Source: Runella sp. SP2 (lineage in GTDB: Bacteria > Bacteroidota > Bacteroidia > Cytophagales > Spirosomataceae). Taken from it: a DNA stretch of 64,000 nucleotides. The notes below the pieces were generated by a model. It was not told the DNA's origin. It searched no databases and saw only the letters and a program-made list of their open reading frames with translations. Numbering within the stretch: position 1 is the stretch's first letter; every line of letters starts with the position of its first letter. A program made the translations under genes and the position numbers. Positions 25,356 through 34,341 of the stretch are shown here, piece by piece. The stretch spans positions 3,906,001 to 3,970,000 of the forward strand of contig NZ_CP031030.1 in the NCBI RefSeq assembly GCF_003711225.1, written 5' to 3'.

Positions 25356-26138
25356 ATGAGTGAAACGATTTTGATGCAACAAGACCGATTGAATAAAGTA
25401 GAGAGTATTCTTGTCTCACAAGCTCGTCCAAGTGACGAAAAATCCCCTTATTTCGAGTTAGCGCGCCGGTACAACCTCAAGGTTGACTTCCGTCCGTTTA
25501 TAGAAATACAAGGGGTATCCTACAAAGATTTTCGTAAACAGAAAATCAACATTATGGATCATACGGCTATCATCTTTACGAGCCGTAACGCTGTTGACCA
25601 CTTCTTCCGAATCTGTAAGGAGGCCAAGCTCGAAATGCCCGCAGAAATGAAATATTTTTGTGTGACTGAGCAAACTGCCAACTATTTGCAGAAATATATT
25701 CAGATTCGGAAACGTAAAATTTTTGCGGGTCAAAAAACAGCAGCCGATTTGCTTGACCTTATCAAAAAGCACAAAAACGAAAAGTTTTTATTTCCGTGCT
25801 CTGATAAGCGTCGCAACGATATTCCTGAGTTTATGGGCAACCATGAATTACACCTGACTGAAGCAGTCATGTACGAAACCGTGTCAGCCGATTTATCTGA
25901 TTTGACCGATGTGTATTACGACATTTTATGCTTTTTTAGTCCGTCAGGAATTACGTCGTTGTTCCGTAACTTCCCTGATTTTGAGCAAAATAAAACCCGT
26001 ATCGCTGCCTTTGGCCCAACAACCGCCAAAGCTGTAACAGATGCAGGTTTGATTTTAGACATTGAAGCGCCAATGCCCAACGCTCCTTCCATGACAGGGG
26101 CACTCGAAATTTACATTAAAAAGGCCAATAACCTTTAA
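25356..26138 (+). CDS. hemD: uroporphyrinogen-III synthase (260 aa)
   Basis: HemD-fold protein that would close hydroxymethylbilane to uroporphyrinogen III in haem synthesis. The two alpha/beta domains are visible, with the weakly conserved family features AIIFTSRNAVDHFFRICK (near residue 70), LFPCSDKRRNDIPEF (near 148) and the C-terminal CFFSPSGITSLFRNFP and AAFGPTTAKAVTDAG. The last two are the best HemD signatures. A leader of about 30 residues precedes domain 1. Haem supply may matter for the TsdA-like cytochrome, but that link is only contextual. Adjacency with DUF4271 is a standard Bacteroidota arrangement. Confidence 0.88.
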   Translation: MSETILMQQDRLNKVESILVSQARPSDEKSPYFELARRYNLKVDFRPFIEIQGVSYKDFRKQKINIMDHTAIIFTSRNAVDHFFRICKEAKLEMPAEMKYFCVTEQTANYLQKYIQIRKRKIFAGQKTAADLLDLIKKHKNEKFLFPCSDKRRNDIPEFMGNHELHLTEAVMYETVSADLSDLTDVYYDILCFFSPSGITSLFRNFPDFEQNKTRIAAFGPTTAKAVTDAGLILDIEAPMPNAPSMTGALEIYIKKANNL

Positions 26139-26150
26139 AAGTAAAAGTAA

Positions 26151-26189
26151 TGCAACACCATTTCCAATGAACTCTTGGGGGGTGTTGCA
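26151..26189. repeat. inverted repeat in the hemD-porP gap
   Basis: Perfect nine-base arms TGCAACACC and GGTGTTGCA separated by 21 bases, 12 bases past the hemD stop. The loop is long and no T-run follows, so it is unlike a terminator. Confidence 0.4.
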
Positions 26190-26217
26190 ACATTAGAATC
26201 ATTTTATGCGTTTAGAT

Positions 26218-26244
26218 AAGGGTTGAGTCTTCAACCCTTTTTTT
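26218..26244 (+). terminator. Rho-independent terminator after hemD
   Basis: AAGGGTTGA, loop GTCT, TCAACCCTT and then TTTTT. It lies between hemD and the PorP/SprF gene, and inside any longer PorP reading frame. Confidence 0.82.
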
Positions 26245-26300
26245 ATATCAAATTTTTTTCCCTAATTGTCGTTTGTATTGAAAATACCCCCTTTTTCTAT

Positions 26301-27260
26301 ATGAAATACCCACGGCTACTTCTATTAAGCATTATAAGTTGGTTAGGCCATTCTACCATCTCACACGCCCAGCAGGACGCACAGTTTACGCTTTTTCCTT
26401 TCAACCAGCTTTATTTTAACCCAGCTACGGCAGGAGAAGACGGAACTACGCGGTTTCAGCTTATCAACCGTATGCAATGGCAAGGTTATCAAACCTCCAG
26501 CGGCGAAGGTGGCGCACCCAATACCCTGATGTTTACGGGAAGCGTGCCGCTTAATTTTATTAAAAGCGCCATTGGGGTCAATTATGTAAACGACCGACTT
26601 GGTGCCATGGGTAGCCAAGAAGTACAGTTGTCGTATGCTTACAAGATGAACATCAACGATAATACCTTAGCGCTTGGCGCTCGCGTTGGTTTTCAGAACC
26701 GTTACATTGATTTTAATAAATTAATCTCGCGTGACCCAGGAGACCCACTGATTCCGACGGGGCGGCTAGGACAAAGCCAGCCAGATATTGCCTTGGGAGC
26801 TTTTTACGATGCTACCACCTTTTATGTAGGCGCGAGTATCAATCACCTCAATCGTCCGAAGTTTAGTTTGAGTGGGGATGCTCAAAATGCCTTGGAACCC
26901 AATGCTTATCTGACCGCAGGTTATCGTTTTGAACCCATTTATGGTCTAATTATTCAACCGATGGTGCTTGTAAAAACACCCGTTAATTTCAGTACCAAAA
27001 CCCTTTCTATTGAAGGAGGAGCCATGGCGACTTGGAATGACTGGGTTTTTGGAGGCATTACCTACCGCTTACAAGAATCTGTTAATTTGCTTGCGGGAGT
27101 CAATTGGCAATCATTTCGATTGGGTGGTGCGTTCGATTTAACGGGTTTTGGTAGAGCAACCAAAGCTCCTGCATCGTTTGAAATGATGTTATCGTATGCC
27201 TTACCTCCGTTTGTAAAGCGCAAAGCAATGCCCGTTCGCACACCACGATTTAGATATTAA
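26301..27260 (+). CDS. PorP/SprF-family type IX secretion membrane protein (319 aa)
   Basis: Outer-membrane protein of the PorP/SprF family, partners of T9SS substrates and of the GldKLMN machinery. A signal peptide starts at the ATG at 26301 (MKYPRLLLLSIISWLGHS, cleavage near SHAQ). The family opening follows (DAQFTLFPFNQLYFNPATAG), then strands such as RMQWQGYQ, GVNYVNDRLGAMGSQEVQLSYAY and ALGARVGFQN. The chain ends with a basic Pro/Arg tail (VKRKAMPVRTPRFRY). It precedes gldK by 276 bases, the usual order. Paralogues often serve a single large secreted adhesin; which substrate this one serves is unknown. Confidence 0.92.
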   Translation: MKYPRLLLLSIISWLGHSTISHAQQDAQFTLFPFNQLYFNPATAGEDGTTRFQLINRMQWQGYQTSSGEGGAPNTLMFTGSVPLNFIKSAIGVNYVNDRLGAMGSQEVQLSYAYKMNINDNTLALGARVGFQNRYIDFNKLISRDPGDPLIPTGRLGQSQPDIALGAFYDATTFYVGASINHLNRPKFSLSGDAQNALEPNAYLTAGYRFEPIYGLIIQPMVLVKTPVNFSTKTLSIEGGAMATWNDWVFGGITYRLQESVNLLAGVNWQSFRLGGAFDLTGFGRATKAPASFEMMLSYALPPFVKRKAMPVRTPRFRY

Positions 27261-27536
27261 AAACAATCGTAATTACCCTATTTATCAACTGTATTCTACT
27301 ATTTGCTGAAACTTTTTTACTACAACAAGCCATTTGGCAGAATTATTGTTAGACCACCAGTACACGTTTGATAAAAAGTTATCGCTTTTTTAGTAATTTT
27401 GGGCTGTTTTTAGAATTTTTAGGGCTCAGTAGCGAACTAATTGCGATAATAAACAACAGAAATTTAAAAACAAGCACACAATAAACTCATAGAACTTCGT
27501 TTCTATACTGAAATTTTGAATCTAACGGGAATAACC

Positions 27537-28652
27537 ATGAACAAAAGGGGATTTTTCGGCTATGCCACCAAAGGAGCTTGGATTGTGATGGTAGCAGTCA
27601 TGCTACAAAGCTGCGGTTTTGTCAAAGACAAATTTGGCGGTAAAAACAGCAAAGGAGGAAGTAAAGGTGGCAAAAAAGGAGCCAAACAAGAGGTCGGTGT
27701 TCGGAATGGGGAAGTCATTGCAGCTGGTCGTAAAGATTACAAGCAAGATACACCCTATGGTATGGTCTTGATTCCTTCGGGCTCGTTCATGATGGGACAA
27801 GCTGATGAAGACGTAGCAGCAACGCAGGTAAACTTTAACCGCCGCGTGACAATTACTTCTTTCTACATGGACGATACTGAAATTACCAACCATGAGTACC
27901 GCCAGTTCGTAAGTGCGTTGATGACTGACTCGCTTTCTGTCCTAGGTGAAGAAGAAATCATGGCGAAATATCACCCAGATACGACAGTATGGCGGAAAGA
28001 CTTCACCTACCACAATGGTGACCCGATGACCGAATACTACTTTTCACACCCAGCCTTCGACACGTATCCTGTTGTAGGTGTTAGCTGGAAAGCCGCTCGC
28101 TATTTCTCAACTTGGCGCTCTAATCTGTACAACGATTATCGTTCAAAAGAAGGAAAATACAGCTCACCTAAATTCCGCCTTCCTACCGAAGCAGAATGGG
28201 AATGGGCAGCGCGTGGTGGTCGTGCGTCGGCCAAATACCCTTGGGGTAACCCTTACGTAGCCAATGGCAAAGGTTGTTTCCTTGCTAACTTTAAACCACA
28301 ACGTGGTAACTACGACGCCGACGGTTATCCTTATACCGCCCCTGCAAACGCTTACAACGCCAACGATTATGGCCTTTATAACATGGCAGGTAACGTTGCA
28401 GAATGGACACTCGATGCCTTTGCTGACAATGCCACTGTTGTAAACTGGGATATGAACCCGATGAACGACAACCCTGACGAACCACGTAAAATTATCCGTG
28501 GTGGTTCATGGAAAGACGTCGCTTATTTCCTCGAAACAGGTACTCGCAGCTGGGAATACGAAGACAACAAACGTGCTTTCATCGGTTTCCGTTGCGTCGT
28601 TGAAAACCTAGCAGGCCGTGCGGCTACTGCCCGCGGAGGACGTAAAAGATAG
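27537..28652 (+). CDS. gldK: gliding motility/T9SS lipoprotein GldK (371 aa)
   Basis: Outer-membrane lipoprotein GldK (PorK), which forms the periplasmic ring of the type IX secretion system with GldN. The ATG at 27537 gives a lipoprotein signal with lipobox MLQSC near residue 25; an in-frame TTG at 27516 is less likely. A Gly/Lys-rich linker (KFGGKNSKGGSKGGKKG) leads to a formylglycine-generating-enzyme-like/sulfatase-modifying-factor domain (GMVLIPSGSFMMGQADED, FRLPTEAEWEWAARGG, GNVAEWTLDAF, IIRGGSWKD, FIGFRCVVE). This fold is kept but not catalytic in GldK. It begins the gldKLMN run; a possible terminator-like hairpin separates it from gldL. Confidence 0.97.
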   Translation: MNKRGFFGYATKGAWIVMVAVMLQSCGFVKDKFGGKNSKGGSKGGKKGAKQEVGVRNGEVIAAGRKDYKQDTPYGMVLIPSGSFMMGQADEDVAATQVNFNRRVTITSFYMDDTEITNHEYRQFVSALMTDSLSVLGEEEIMAKYHPDTTVWRKDFTYHNGDPMTEYYFSHPAFDTYPVVGVSWKAARYFSTWRSNLYNDYRSKEGKYSSPKFRLPTEAEWEWAARGGRASAKYPWGNPYVANGKGCFLANFKPQRGNYDADGYPYTAPANAYNANDYGLYNMAGNVAEWTLDAFADNATVVNWDMNPMNDNPDEPRKIIRGGSWKDVAYFLETGTRSWEYEDNKRAFIGFRCVVENLAGRAATARGGRKR

Positions 28653-28673
28653 TCCATCAAAAAGATTTTACTG

Positions 28674-28710
28674 AATTGGGGTGCTGCCCATAAAGCGGCA
28701 CCCTAATTTT
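28674..28710 (+). terminator. hairpin between gldK and gldL, partial terminator or attenuator
   Basis: AATTGGGGTGC pairs with GCACCCTAATT (one G-T pair) over a 13-base loop and is followed by TTTTTG. Because gldKLMN normally act together, it may lower rather than stop downstream transcription. Confidence 0.55.
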
Positions 28711-28777
28711 TGTCCCTCTTTCTATAGTAAAAACAAATAAATTCTAACTGATCTCATAACCAATTTCTGATTGAATC

Positions 28778-29584
28778 ATGGCAGCACAAAAGCAAGGTGT
28801 TTTCTGGAGTAAAATAGTTCCAACTGCTTATGCGCTCGGAGCAGCCGTCGTTATTGTAGGTGCTTGGGCAAAAATTACGCACATCGAAGGTGCAACTACC
28901 CTATTAACCGCAGGTCTTTTGACAGAGGCCGTCATTTTTATTTTGTATGCAGTTCAAAGTTTTCTGTATCCTGCTGCCGACGAATACGCTTGGGAAAAAG
29001 TATATCCTGAATTATTAGATGATTCGGCACCTGTAGCCGCTCCTCGCAAAGAAGAGAAAAAAGGTACTGGTCTAACAGCCAACATGGACAAAATGCTTGC
29101 TGAAGCAAACATCACTCCTGAGATTTTCCAAAATTTGGGTAAAAGTTTCAAGAGCTTGACGGATAATGTATCAAAAATCGGCGATTTGACCGACGCAACC
29201 GTAGCTACGAACGATTACGCTAAAAATGTAAAAACAGCATCTGGTGCAATCAACGAGATGAATAAATCGTACGGAGTAGCTATCAACGCCATGTCATCAA
29301 TGGCGGATGCGACCAAAGACGCTCAACAATACCGTGAACAATTTCAGCTCATTACCAAAAACATGGGCGCTCTTAATGCAGTTTACGAACTAGAATTGCA
29401 AGATACTACGAAGCATTTGAAAGCAATGAACGCCTTCTACGGTAATTTGACGACTGCTATGTCTAACATGGCTGATGCAACCAAAGAATCGCAGCAGTTC
29501 AAAGCCGAAATGTCTAAGTTGACTACCAACATCACGTCGCTTAACAATGTGTATGGTAACATGCTTGCTGCCATGCGTGGCTAA
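28778..29584 (+). CDS. gldL: gliding motility/T9SS motor protein GldL (268 aa)
   Basis: Inner-membrane protein GldL, which with GldM forms the proton-driven motor of gliding and type IX secretion. Two transmembrane helices lie near residues 15-32 and 38-62 (VPTAYALGAAVVIVGAWAKI; GLLTEAVIFILYAVQSF), with an acidic Glu in the second, as expected of the motor. The rest is cytoplasmic and largely coiled coil, with three repeated segments around AINEMNKSYGVAINAMSSMA, ALNAVYELELQDT and SLNNVYGNMLAAM. It lies 72 bases before gldM. Confidence 0.97.
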   Translation: MAAQKQGVFWSKIVPTAYALGAAVVIVGAWAKITHIEGATTLLTAGLLTEAVIFILYAVQSFLYPAADEYAWEKVYPELLDDSAPVAAPRKEEKKGTGLTANMDKMLAEANITPEIFQNLGKSFKSLTDNVSKIGDLTDATVATNDYAKNVKTASGAINEMNKSYGVAINAMSSMADATKDAQQYREQFQLITKNMGALNAVYELELQDTTKHLKAMNAFYGNLTTAMSNMADATKESQQFKAEMSKLTTNITSLNNVYGNMLAAMRG

Positions 29585-29655
29585 AACGTGTTCTTAGGTG
29601 TCGTACCAAGAGCAAGTATCTGTAATACCGTAAACTAAAACTGTAATCTACAAAA

Positions 29656-31251
29656 ATGGCAGGAGGAAAAGAGTCACCCCGGCAGAAGATGATCGGGATG
29701 ATGTATCTAGTACTAACAGCGATGTTGGCCTTGCAAGTGAGTTCGGCGTTATTGGAAAAATTCCAATTGTTGAACACAAGTATGGAAGGTTCGGCAAATG
29801 CTGCCAATAAAATAAATCAAAGAACGGTTGAAAGCATCCGCGACAAAGTAGAAAAGTCTGGAAACCGTGCGTTTGAAGTCGCTATCGTAAAACAAGCCGA
29901 AGAGGTGCGCAAAATCGCCAGCGGGATTGTATCAGAGATAGATGCCATCAAAACAAAACTTATCGACGAAGCGGGCGGTGGAATTGACCCTGAAACGGGC
30001 AAAGTAAAAAACCCCAACGAAGAAGATAAGGTGGCTATCTACATGATTGGCCCTGGCAAAAATGGAAAAGCGTATGAGCTTAAAAGCAAGTTGAACGGTT
30101 TCGTTGACCAAATGAACAAGCTTGCTGGTACGAACTTTGCTCCGTTGGCACTCGACGGCAAAGACGACCCTCTCGCTAAACGTGATGCAGATCAGCGCAA
30201 CAAAGATTTTGCAGCTATCAACTTTGAACAAACGCCAGTTCCAGCAGCGTTGGCGGTATTGAGCCAGCGTCAATCGGAAATCCGCCGTTTGGAAGCAGAG
30301 GTGTTGGATGCCCTCGCCGCAAAAGTAGGGGCAAAAGACATCAAATTTGATAAAATTTTGGCCATGATTAGCGCCGAGTCTAAGGTTGTTGTGGCTGGGA
30401 CGAAGTTCAAGGGCGAAATGTTTATTGCCGCTTCTTCTAGCGCCCTTACCCCACGCATGAGCTTAGGTGGTTCTCCAGTACGCGTTCAAGACGGAAAAGG
30501 AATCATTGAGTTTACGGCCCAAGGTGGTTCATACGACAAAGATGGTTTGGCTACGAAAGTATTGCAAGGGGTTATTTCATTCCCAACCCCAAGCGGGCGT
30601 GACACTTCTATTTCAATGAAATATGAGTACAAAGTAGCTCGTCCAACGTACCAAATTGAAACAGGTACATTGCCTCCGCTTTACCTTGGTTGTAAAAACG
30701 TGTTGAGCGTACAAAGTGCCGCACTTGGTGCCTTGTGGAATCCATCATTTGGTGGCGAAGGTGCTGAATTTATCAACAACGGTAAAGGAAAAGTAATCAT
30801 CGTACCAAACAGCAGAAATGTAACCCTAAGCATCTCAAACCAAGGAAATGTAATGGGTAATGAGCCATTCCGCGTTACACCAGTTCCTCGTCCAAGTCTT
30901 GAATATTATATCAATGGAGCTTTGGCAGATGAGCGTAAAGGTGTTCAGGCAAGTATGGCACGTAACATCCGCGTGGATGCCGTTGCTGACCCTAGCTTTA
31001 AAGCTTTCTCGCCTGAAGACGCAAGTTTCCGCGTTTCAGAAATGACCGTTCGACTTGTACGTAACAACCGCCCTGTTGGTCAGCCTGTGGTTATTAGTGG
31101 CCCAAGTGGTTCTATTGCACCATTGGCATCACAAGCTCAATCTGGTGACCGTCTTTTCATCGAGGTTTCGGGCGTTCAACGTAAAAACTTTAAAGGAAGT
31201 GTAAACGATGCGGGGTTACCTACCCAATTGAGAAACATTCCTTTGAACTAA
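29656..31251 (+). CDS. gldM: gliding motility/T9SS motor protein GldM (531 aa)
   Basis: GldM (PorM), the shaft that spans the periplasm and couples the inner-membrane motor to the GldKN ring. The N-terminus reads MAGGKESPRQKMIGMMYLVL with a single membrane helix (about residues 15-35). Periplasmic domains follow: a helical D1 (about 40-220), and beta-sandwich domains D2-D4 to the end (AKVGAKDIKFDKILAMI, YEYKVARPTYQIETGTLPPL, FRVTPVPRPSLEYYING). The length matches the family. It is in the standard gldL-gldM-gldN order. Confidence 0.97.
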   Translation: MAGGKESPRQKMIGMMYLVLTAMLALQVSSALLEKFQLLNTSMEGSANAANKINQRTVESIRDKVEKSGNRAFEVAIVKQAEEVRKIASGIVSEIDAIKTKLIDEAGGGIDPETGKVKNPNEEDKVAIYMIGPGKNGKAYELKSKLNGFVDQMNKLAGTNFAPLALDGKDDPLAKRDADQRNKDFAAINFEQTPVPAALAVLSQRQSEIRRLEAEVLDALAAKVGAKDIKFDKILAMISAESKVVVAGTKFKGEMFIAASSSALTPRMSLGGSPVRVQDGKGIIEFTAQGGSYDKDGLATKVLQGVISFPTPSGRDTSISMKYEYKVARPTYQIETGTLPPLYLGCKNVLSVQSAALGALWNPSFGGEGAEFINNGKGKVIIVPNSRNVTLSISNQGNVMGNEPFRVTPVPRPSLEYYINGALADERKGVQASMARNIRVDAVADPSFKAFSPEDASFRVSEMTVRLVRNNRPVGQPVVISGPSGSIAPLASQAQSGDRLFIEVSGVQRKNFKGSVNDAGLPTQLRNIPLN

Positions 31252-31327
31252 TATTTTTGCAGGAAACAAGCATATCGTTTTCAACAAATTGTTCGTTAAT
31301 ACCCTAGCGAATTAAATACAAAATAAA

Positions 31328-32401
31328 ATGAACAGAGTCAAAACCTTATTGGGATGCGTAGCATTAGCTACTGTGAGCTTAGGAGCGTTGGCGCAGGAGA
31401 AAGATAACCGTGGGGTTAATCCGCTCTCAGTACGTGAATTTAATGATGCAGACATCATGATGAAACGTACACTGTGGCGTCGGTTGGATTTGAAGGAAAA
31501 GCAAAACCAGCCCATGTTTTCAAAAGGTAACGAAATCACAAAGTACATCATGGACGCCGTGAAAGCGGGGCTTTTGGATGCTTACGTTGACCAAGATATG
31601 ACCAAGAAAATGACGATGGATGATTTTGTCAAAAAACTCCAAATCCCTAATCAAGGTCAAGTACTAACAGAGGAAGAAAAGAAAGCTGGTTTTGGGCTTG
31701 ACAACGCTACTACAGGTACAGATGGCTGGGGCGATACCAAAAAGGATGACAAAAAAACGGCAGCCAAACCAGCCGATGATGGCTGGGGTAGCACTCCTAA
31801 AAAAGAAACACAGCCCGTTGACGATGGATGGGGAACTCCAACTAAAAAGAAAACCACTAAAGGTAAAAAAGGAGCCGTTGTAGCGAAAGTTCAACCTCCA
31901 AAAGTGGATTCTACAGAAATCAAGAAGAAGATGGCCGAAGAAGCTGCTGCAAAAGCCGCCGCCGAAGCTACTGCGCTTGCTGAGAACATGTATTTCCCTG
32001 ATCAACTTTCTGTCTTAGAAATAAAGGAAGACTGGGTGTTTGACCGCAAACGTTCTCGTCAATACTATGACATTCAGACTGTTACGATTTACATACCTGC
32101 CGATGTACACCCAGCTGGTCTTGAAATGCCCGTAGCTACAATTAAGTACAAAGATTTGGATAAGCTTTTCCGCAGCGACCCGAAAAAATTCATTTGGTTT
32201 AATGAATACAACACCGCACAGCATAAAAACTTAGCCGATGCATTCGACTTGCGTTTGTTTAACGGTCGTATCACTAAACTTTCAAACCCGATGGATCGCG
32301 ACCTTATCAGTATCTATGGTAGCGAAAAATCAGCGCTTTGGAAATCAATTCAAGTTGAAAACGAGTTGATGGAATTAGAGCACGGTTTGTGGGAATACTA
32401 A
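31328..32401 (+). CDS. gldN: gliding motility/T9SS protein GldN with DGWG-repeat insert (357 aa)
   Basis: GldN (PorN), periplasmic partner of GldK in the secretion ring. A signal peptide (GCVALATVSLGALAQ) is followed by the family N-terminal part (DIMMKRTLWRRLDLKEKQN) and the C-terminal conserved part (LGIKEDWVFDRKRSRQYYDI-like segment from about residue 235, PKKFIWFNEYNTAQHKNLAD, SALWKSIQVENELMELEHG). Between them, at about residues 127-225, lies a Lys/Thr/Ala-rich insert with three DGWG motifs (GTDGWGDT, ADDGWGST, VDDGWGTP) and a KAAAEA stretch. Such an insert is not needed for the core fold. A strong terminator follows the gene. Confidence 0.96.
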   Translation: MNRVKTLLGCVALATVSLGALAQEKDNRGVNPLSVREFNDADIMMKRTLWRRLDLKEKQNQPMFSKGNEITKYIMDAVKAGLLDAYVDQDMTKKMTMDDFVKKLQIPNQGQVLTEEEKKAGFGLDNATTGTDGWGDTKKDDKKTAAKPADDGWGSTPKKETQPVDDGWGTPTKKKTTKGKKGAVVAKVQPPKVDSTEIKKKMAEEAAAKAAAEATALAENMYFPDQLSVLEIKEDWVFDRKRSRQYYDIQTVTIYIPADVHPAGLEMPVATIKYKDLDKLFRSDPKKFIWFNEYNTAQHKNLADAFDLRLFNGRITKLSNPMDRDLISIYGSEKSALWKSIQVENELMELEHGLWEY

Positions 32402-32413
32402 TCAAACGAAAAT

Positions 32414-32443
32414 AAAAAAGGCGGCCCGAGGGTCGCCTTTTTT
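32414..32443. terminator. terminator after gldN
   Basis: AAAAAAGGCG pairs with CGCCTTTTTT around a ten-base loop, then a T-rich run. A-tract and T-tract on both sides let it serve the convergent glycosyltransferase gene as well. Confidence 0.85.
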
Positions 32444-32463
32444 ATTTTCCAACTTTTTATTTT

Positions 32464-33474
32464 TTAAGAAGGATATTCGATGTGAGCCCCCGTTTCACGG
32501 TGCGTTTTACTTTCAAATAAGCGTTTCCAACCTTCTTGAATAAACCCAAAACCGTATCCAAACAACTGAACGAAGGCCGCGATGACGCTCAAAAAGCCAA
32601 CTTTTACACTTTTGGATTGGCGGATTGCATCCATAAAAAGGAGCACAACATAAAGACACAAGAAGCCAGCACCCAAATAAAACAACCACGGATGAATCAA
32701 CCCTAAAAAAGGGATACTCAGGCAACCCAACGTAAACAACAACGGAAAGGTGTGTACCAATTTCAGCTCAGTAGGATAAAATCGTCCAATATTGATGCGA
32801 GCACGGCCAAAAAAACGCAATTGTCGAAAGAAAGCCGCAAAGCCTGTCCTTCGTTTATGGTATATAAATGCTTCGGAAATAAGGGCTGATTTGAAACCGA
32901 GTCGTAGTGCCGAAATACTAAAAATAATATCCTCCCCCATTCGGCTGATTTGAAAGCCACCCGTTTTTTCCCACACTTTTCTCGACAATCCCATATTAAA
33001 ACTTCGCGGGTGAAAAGTACCGCCAAGATTGCTTTTCTTGCCACGAATCCCACCCGTCGTAAAAACGGAGGTCATCGAGTAGCTAATGGCTTTTTGAATG
33101 GGTGTAAAACTCGGATGGTCGGTATCAGGGCCACCGTACAAGTCCACATAATCGGTATTGAGTCGATTGTCAACGATGGCTAAGTAATTAGGTTCTAAGA
33201 GAGCATCCGAATCTAAGAGAATAAAATAATCTCCTTTGGCACGTTCAAAACCATAGTTTCTCGCAAACCCTTGCCCGCCGTTTTCTTTGTAATAGTAAGC
33301 AATTTGCAAGTGTGACTTAAAGGAATCAACAACGTCTTTACATTTGATTTTGGAGCCATCTTCCACCACCACAACCTCAAAATTTTTGAAGGTTTGTTGG
33401 ACAAGACACTCAAGTAGTTCCCCCAACTCATCGGGGCGATTATAAACAGGAATGATAATACTGTAGTTGCGCAT
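32464..33474 (-). CDS. family 2 glycosyltransferase, membrane-anchored (336 aa)
   Basis: GT-A fold glycosyltransferase of family 2. From the ATG at 33474 the chain opens MRNYSIIIPVYNRPDELGEL. The nucleotide-sugar site shows as VVVEDGSK and the metal-binding DxD-like motif as ILLDSDALLEP near residues 93-103. RMGEDIIFSISALRLGFKS (near 200) supplies the catalytic ED. Two or three membrane helices lie at the C-terminus (about 248-305). The acceptor could be a cell-surface polysaccharide or a lipid carrier. It is divergent from radC and convergent with gldN. Confidence 0.88.
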   Translation of the reverse strand: MRNYSIIIPVYNRPDELGELLECLVQQTFKNFEVVVVEDGSKIKCKDVVDSFKSHLQIAYYYKENGGQGFARNYGFERAKGDYFILLDSDALLEPNYLAIVDNRLNTDYVDLYGGPDTDHPSFTPIQKAISYSMTSVFTTGGIRGKKSNLGGTFHPRSFNMGLSRKVWEKTGGFQISRMGEDIIFSISALRLGFKSALISEAFIYHKRRTGFAAFFRQLRFFGRARINIGRFYPTELKLVHTFPLLFTLGCLSIPFLGLIHPWLFYLGAGFLCLYVVLLFMDAIRQSKSVKVGFLSVIAAFVQLFGYGFGFIQEGWKRLFESKTHRETGAHIEYPS

Positions 33475-33540
33475 ATCGCATGATTTACCACGGCAAGTTA
33501 CTATAATTTTCAGCAAGATTGACCAACCGCCCCTTTGAAC

Positions 33541-34251
33541 ATGACTTTTGAAGAAACAGAGTACAGCACCTCACGACGCATTTTAAGTTGGGCAGAAGAA
33601 GACCGTCCCCGCGAAAAGCTATTGTTAAAAGGGAAAGGGGCACTATCCGATGCCGAACTCATTGCCATTCTAATTGGCTCAGGCACGCGGGAATTATCGG
33701 CCGTTGATTTGTCAAAAATTATCCTTCAAAAAGCGAGTAACAACCTCAATGAGTTAGCCAAACTTAGCTTAAAGGATTTAATGAAAATCAAAGGAATTGG
33801 CGAAGCAAAAGCCATTTCGATTGCCGCAGCATTGGAATTAGGAAGGCGTAGAAAAGATAGCGAAGTAGTGCGCCGCCCCAAGATAACTTCTTCTAAAGAT
33901 GCTTATGAACAAATCAGGTCGTACTTGATGGATTTACCCCACGAAGAATTTTGGATTTTGCTCCTCACCCGTTCCAATGAAGTCATCCGACCAGTTCAAA
34001 TTAGTCAAGGGGGCATTTCGGGTACGGTTGCTGACCCCAAAATCATCTTTAAATCAGCTTTAGAACACCTTGCGAGTTCGATGATTTTGGTACATAATCA
34101 TCCTTCTGGCAACTTAAAACCAAGTGAGGCCGACAAAGAGCTTACCCGTAGGCTGGTAACTTCAGGCAAATTACTTGACATTCCGATTTTAGATCATTTG
34201 ATTATCTCTGAACTTGGCTACCTAAGTTTTGCCGATGAAGGGCTGTTGTAA
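33541..34251 (+). CDS. radC: RadC/JAB-domain DNA repair-type protein (236 aa)
   Basis: RadC family. N-terminal helix-hairpin-helix region (SDAELIAILIGSGT, LMKIKGIGEAKAISIAAALE) and C-terminal JAB/MPN metalloprotease-like domain with the metal motif VHNHPSGNLKPSEAD (near residue 183) and a preceding Glu (HEEFWILLL). The ATG at 33541 is used; a TTG two codons earlier is also open. The family was once linked to recombination repair, but its biochemical role is not settled. It faces away from the glycosyltransferase gene across a 66-base gap. Confidence 0.93.
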   Translation: MTFEETEYSTSRRILSWAEEDRPREKLLLKGKGALSDAELIAILIGSGTRELSAVDLSKIILQKASNNLNELAKLSLKDLMKIKGIGEAKAISIAAALELGRRRKDSEVVRRPKITSSKDAYEQIRSYLMDLPHEEFWILLLTRSNEVIRPVQISQGGISGTVADPKIIFKSALEHLASSMILVHNHPSGNLKPSEADKELTRRLVTSGKLLDIPILDHLIISELGYLSFADEGLL

Positions 34252-34273
34252 ACAAATGTCGAATTTTCTCTAT

Positions 34274-34320
34274 AAAAAACCTCCGTAGATGCAAAACATA
34301 TCACGCCTACGGAGGTTTTT
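34274..34320. terminator. bidirectional terminator between radC and the 1836-residue giant gene
   Basis: AAAAAACCTCCGTAG pairs with CTACGGAGGTTTTT around a 19-base loop. T-runs exist on both strands, so it ends radC and the converging giant gene. Confidence 0.88.
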
Positions 34321-34341
34321 ATGGATTTTGTGCTCTTAACC

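Noticed and set aside
27361..27401. TTG plus TAATTTTG as a gldK promoter
   Set aside because: The -7 match is exact, but the spacing to the TTG (23 bases) is longer than the usual 19-21, and no further support is visible.
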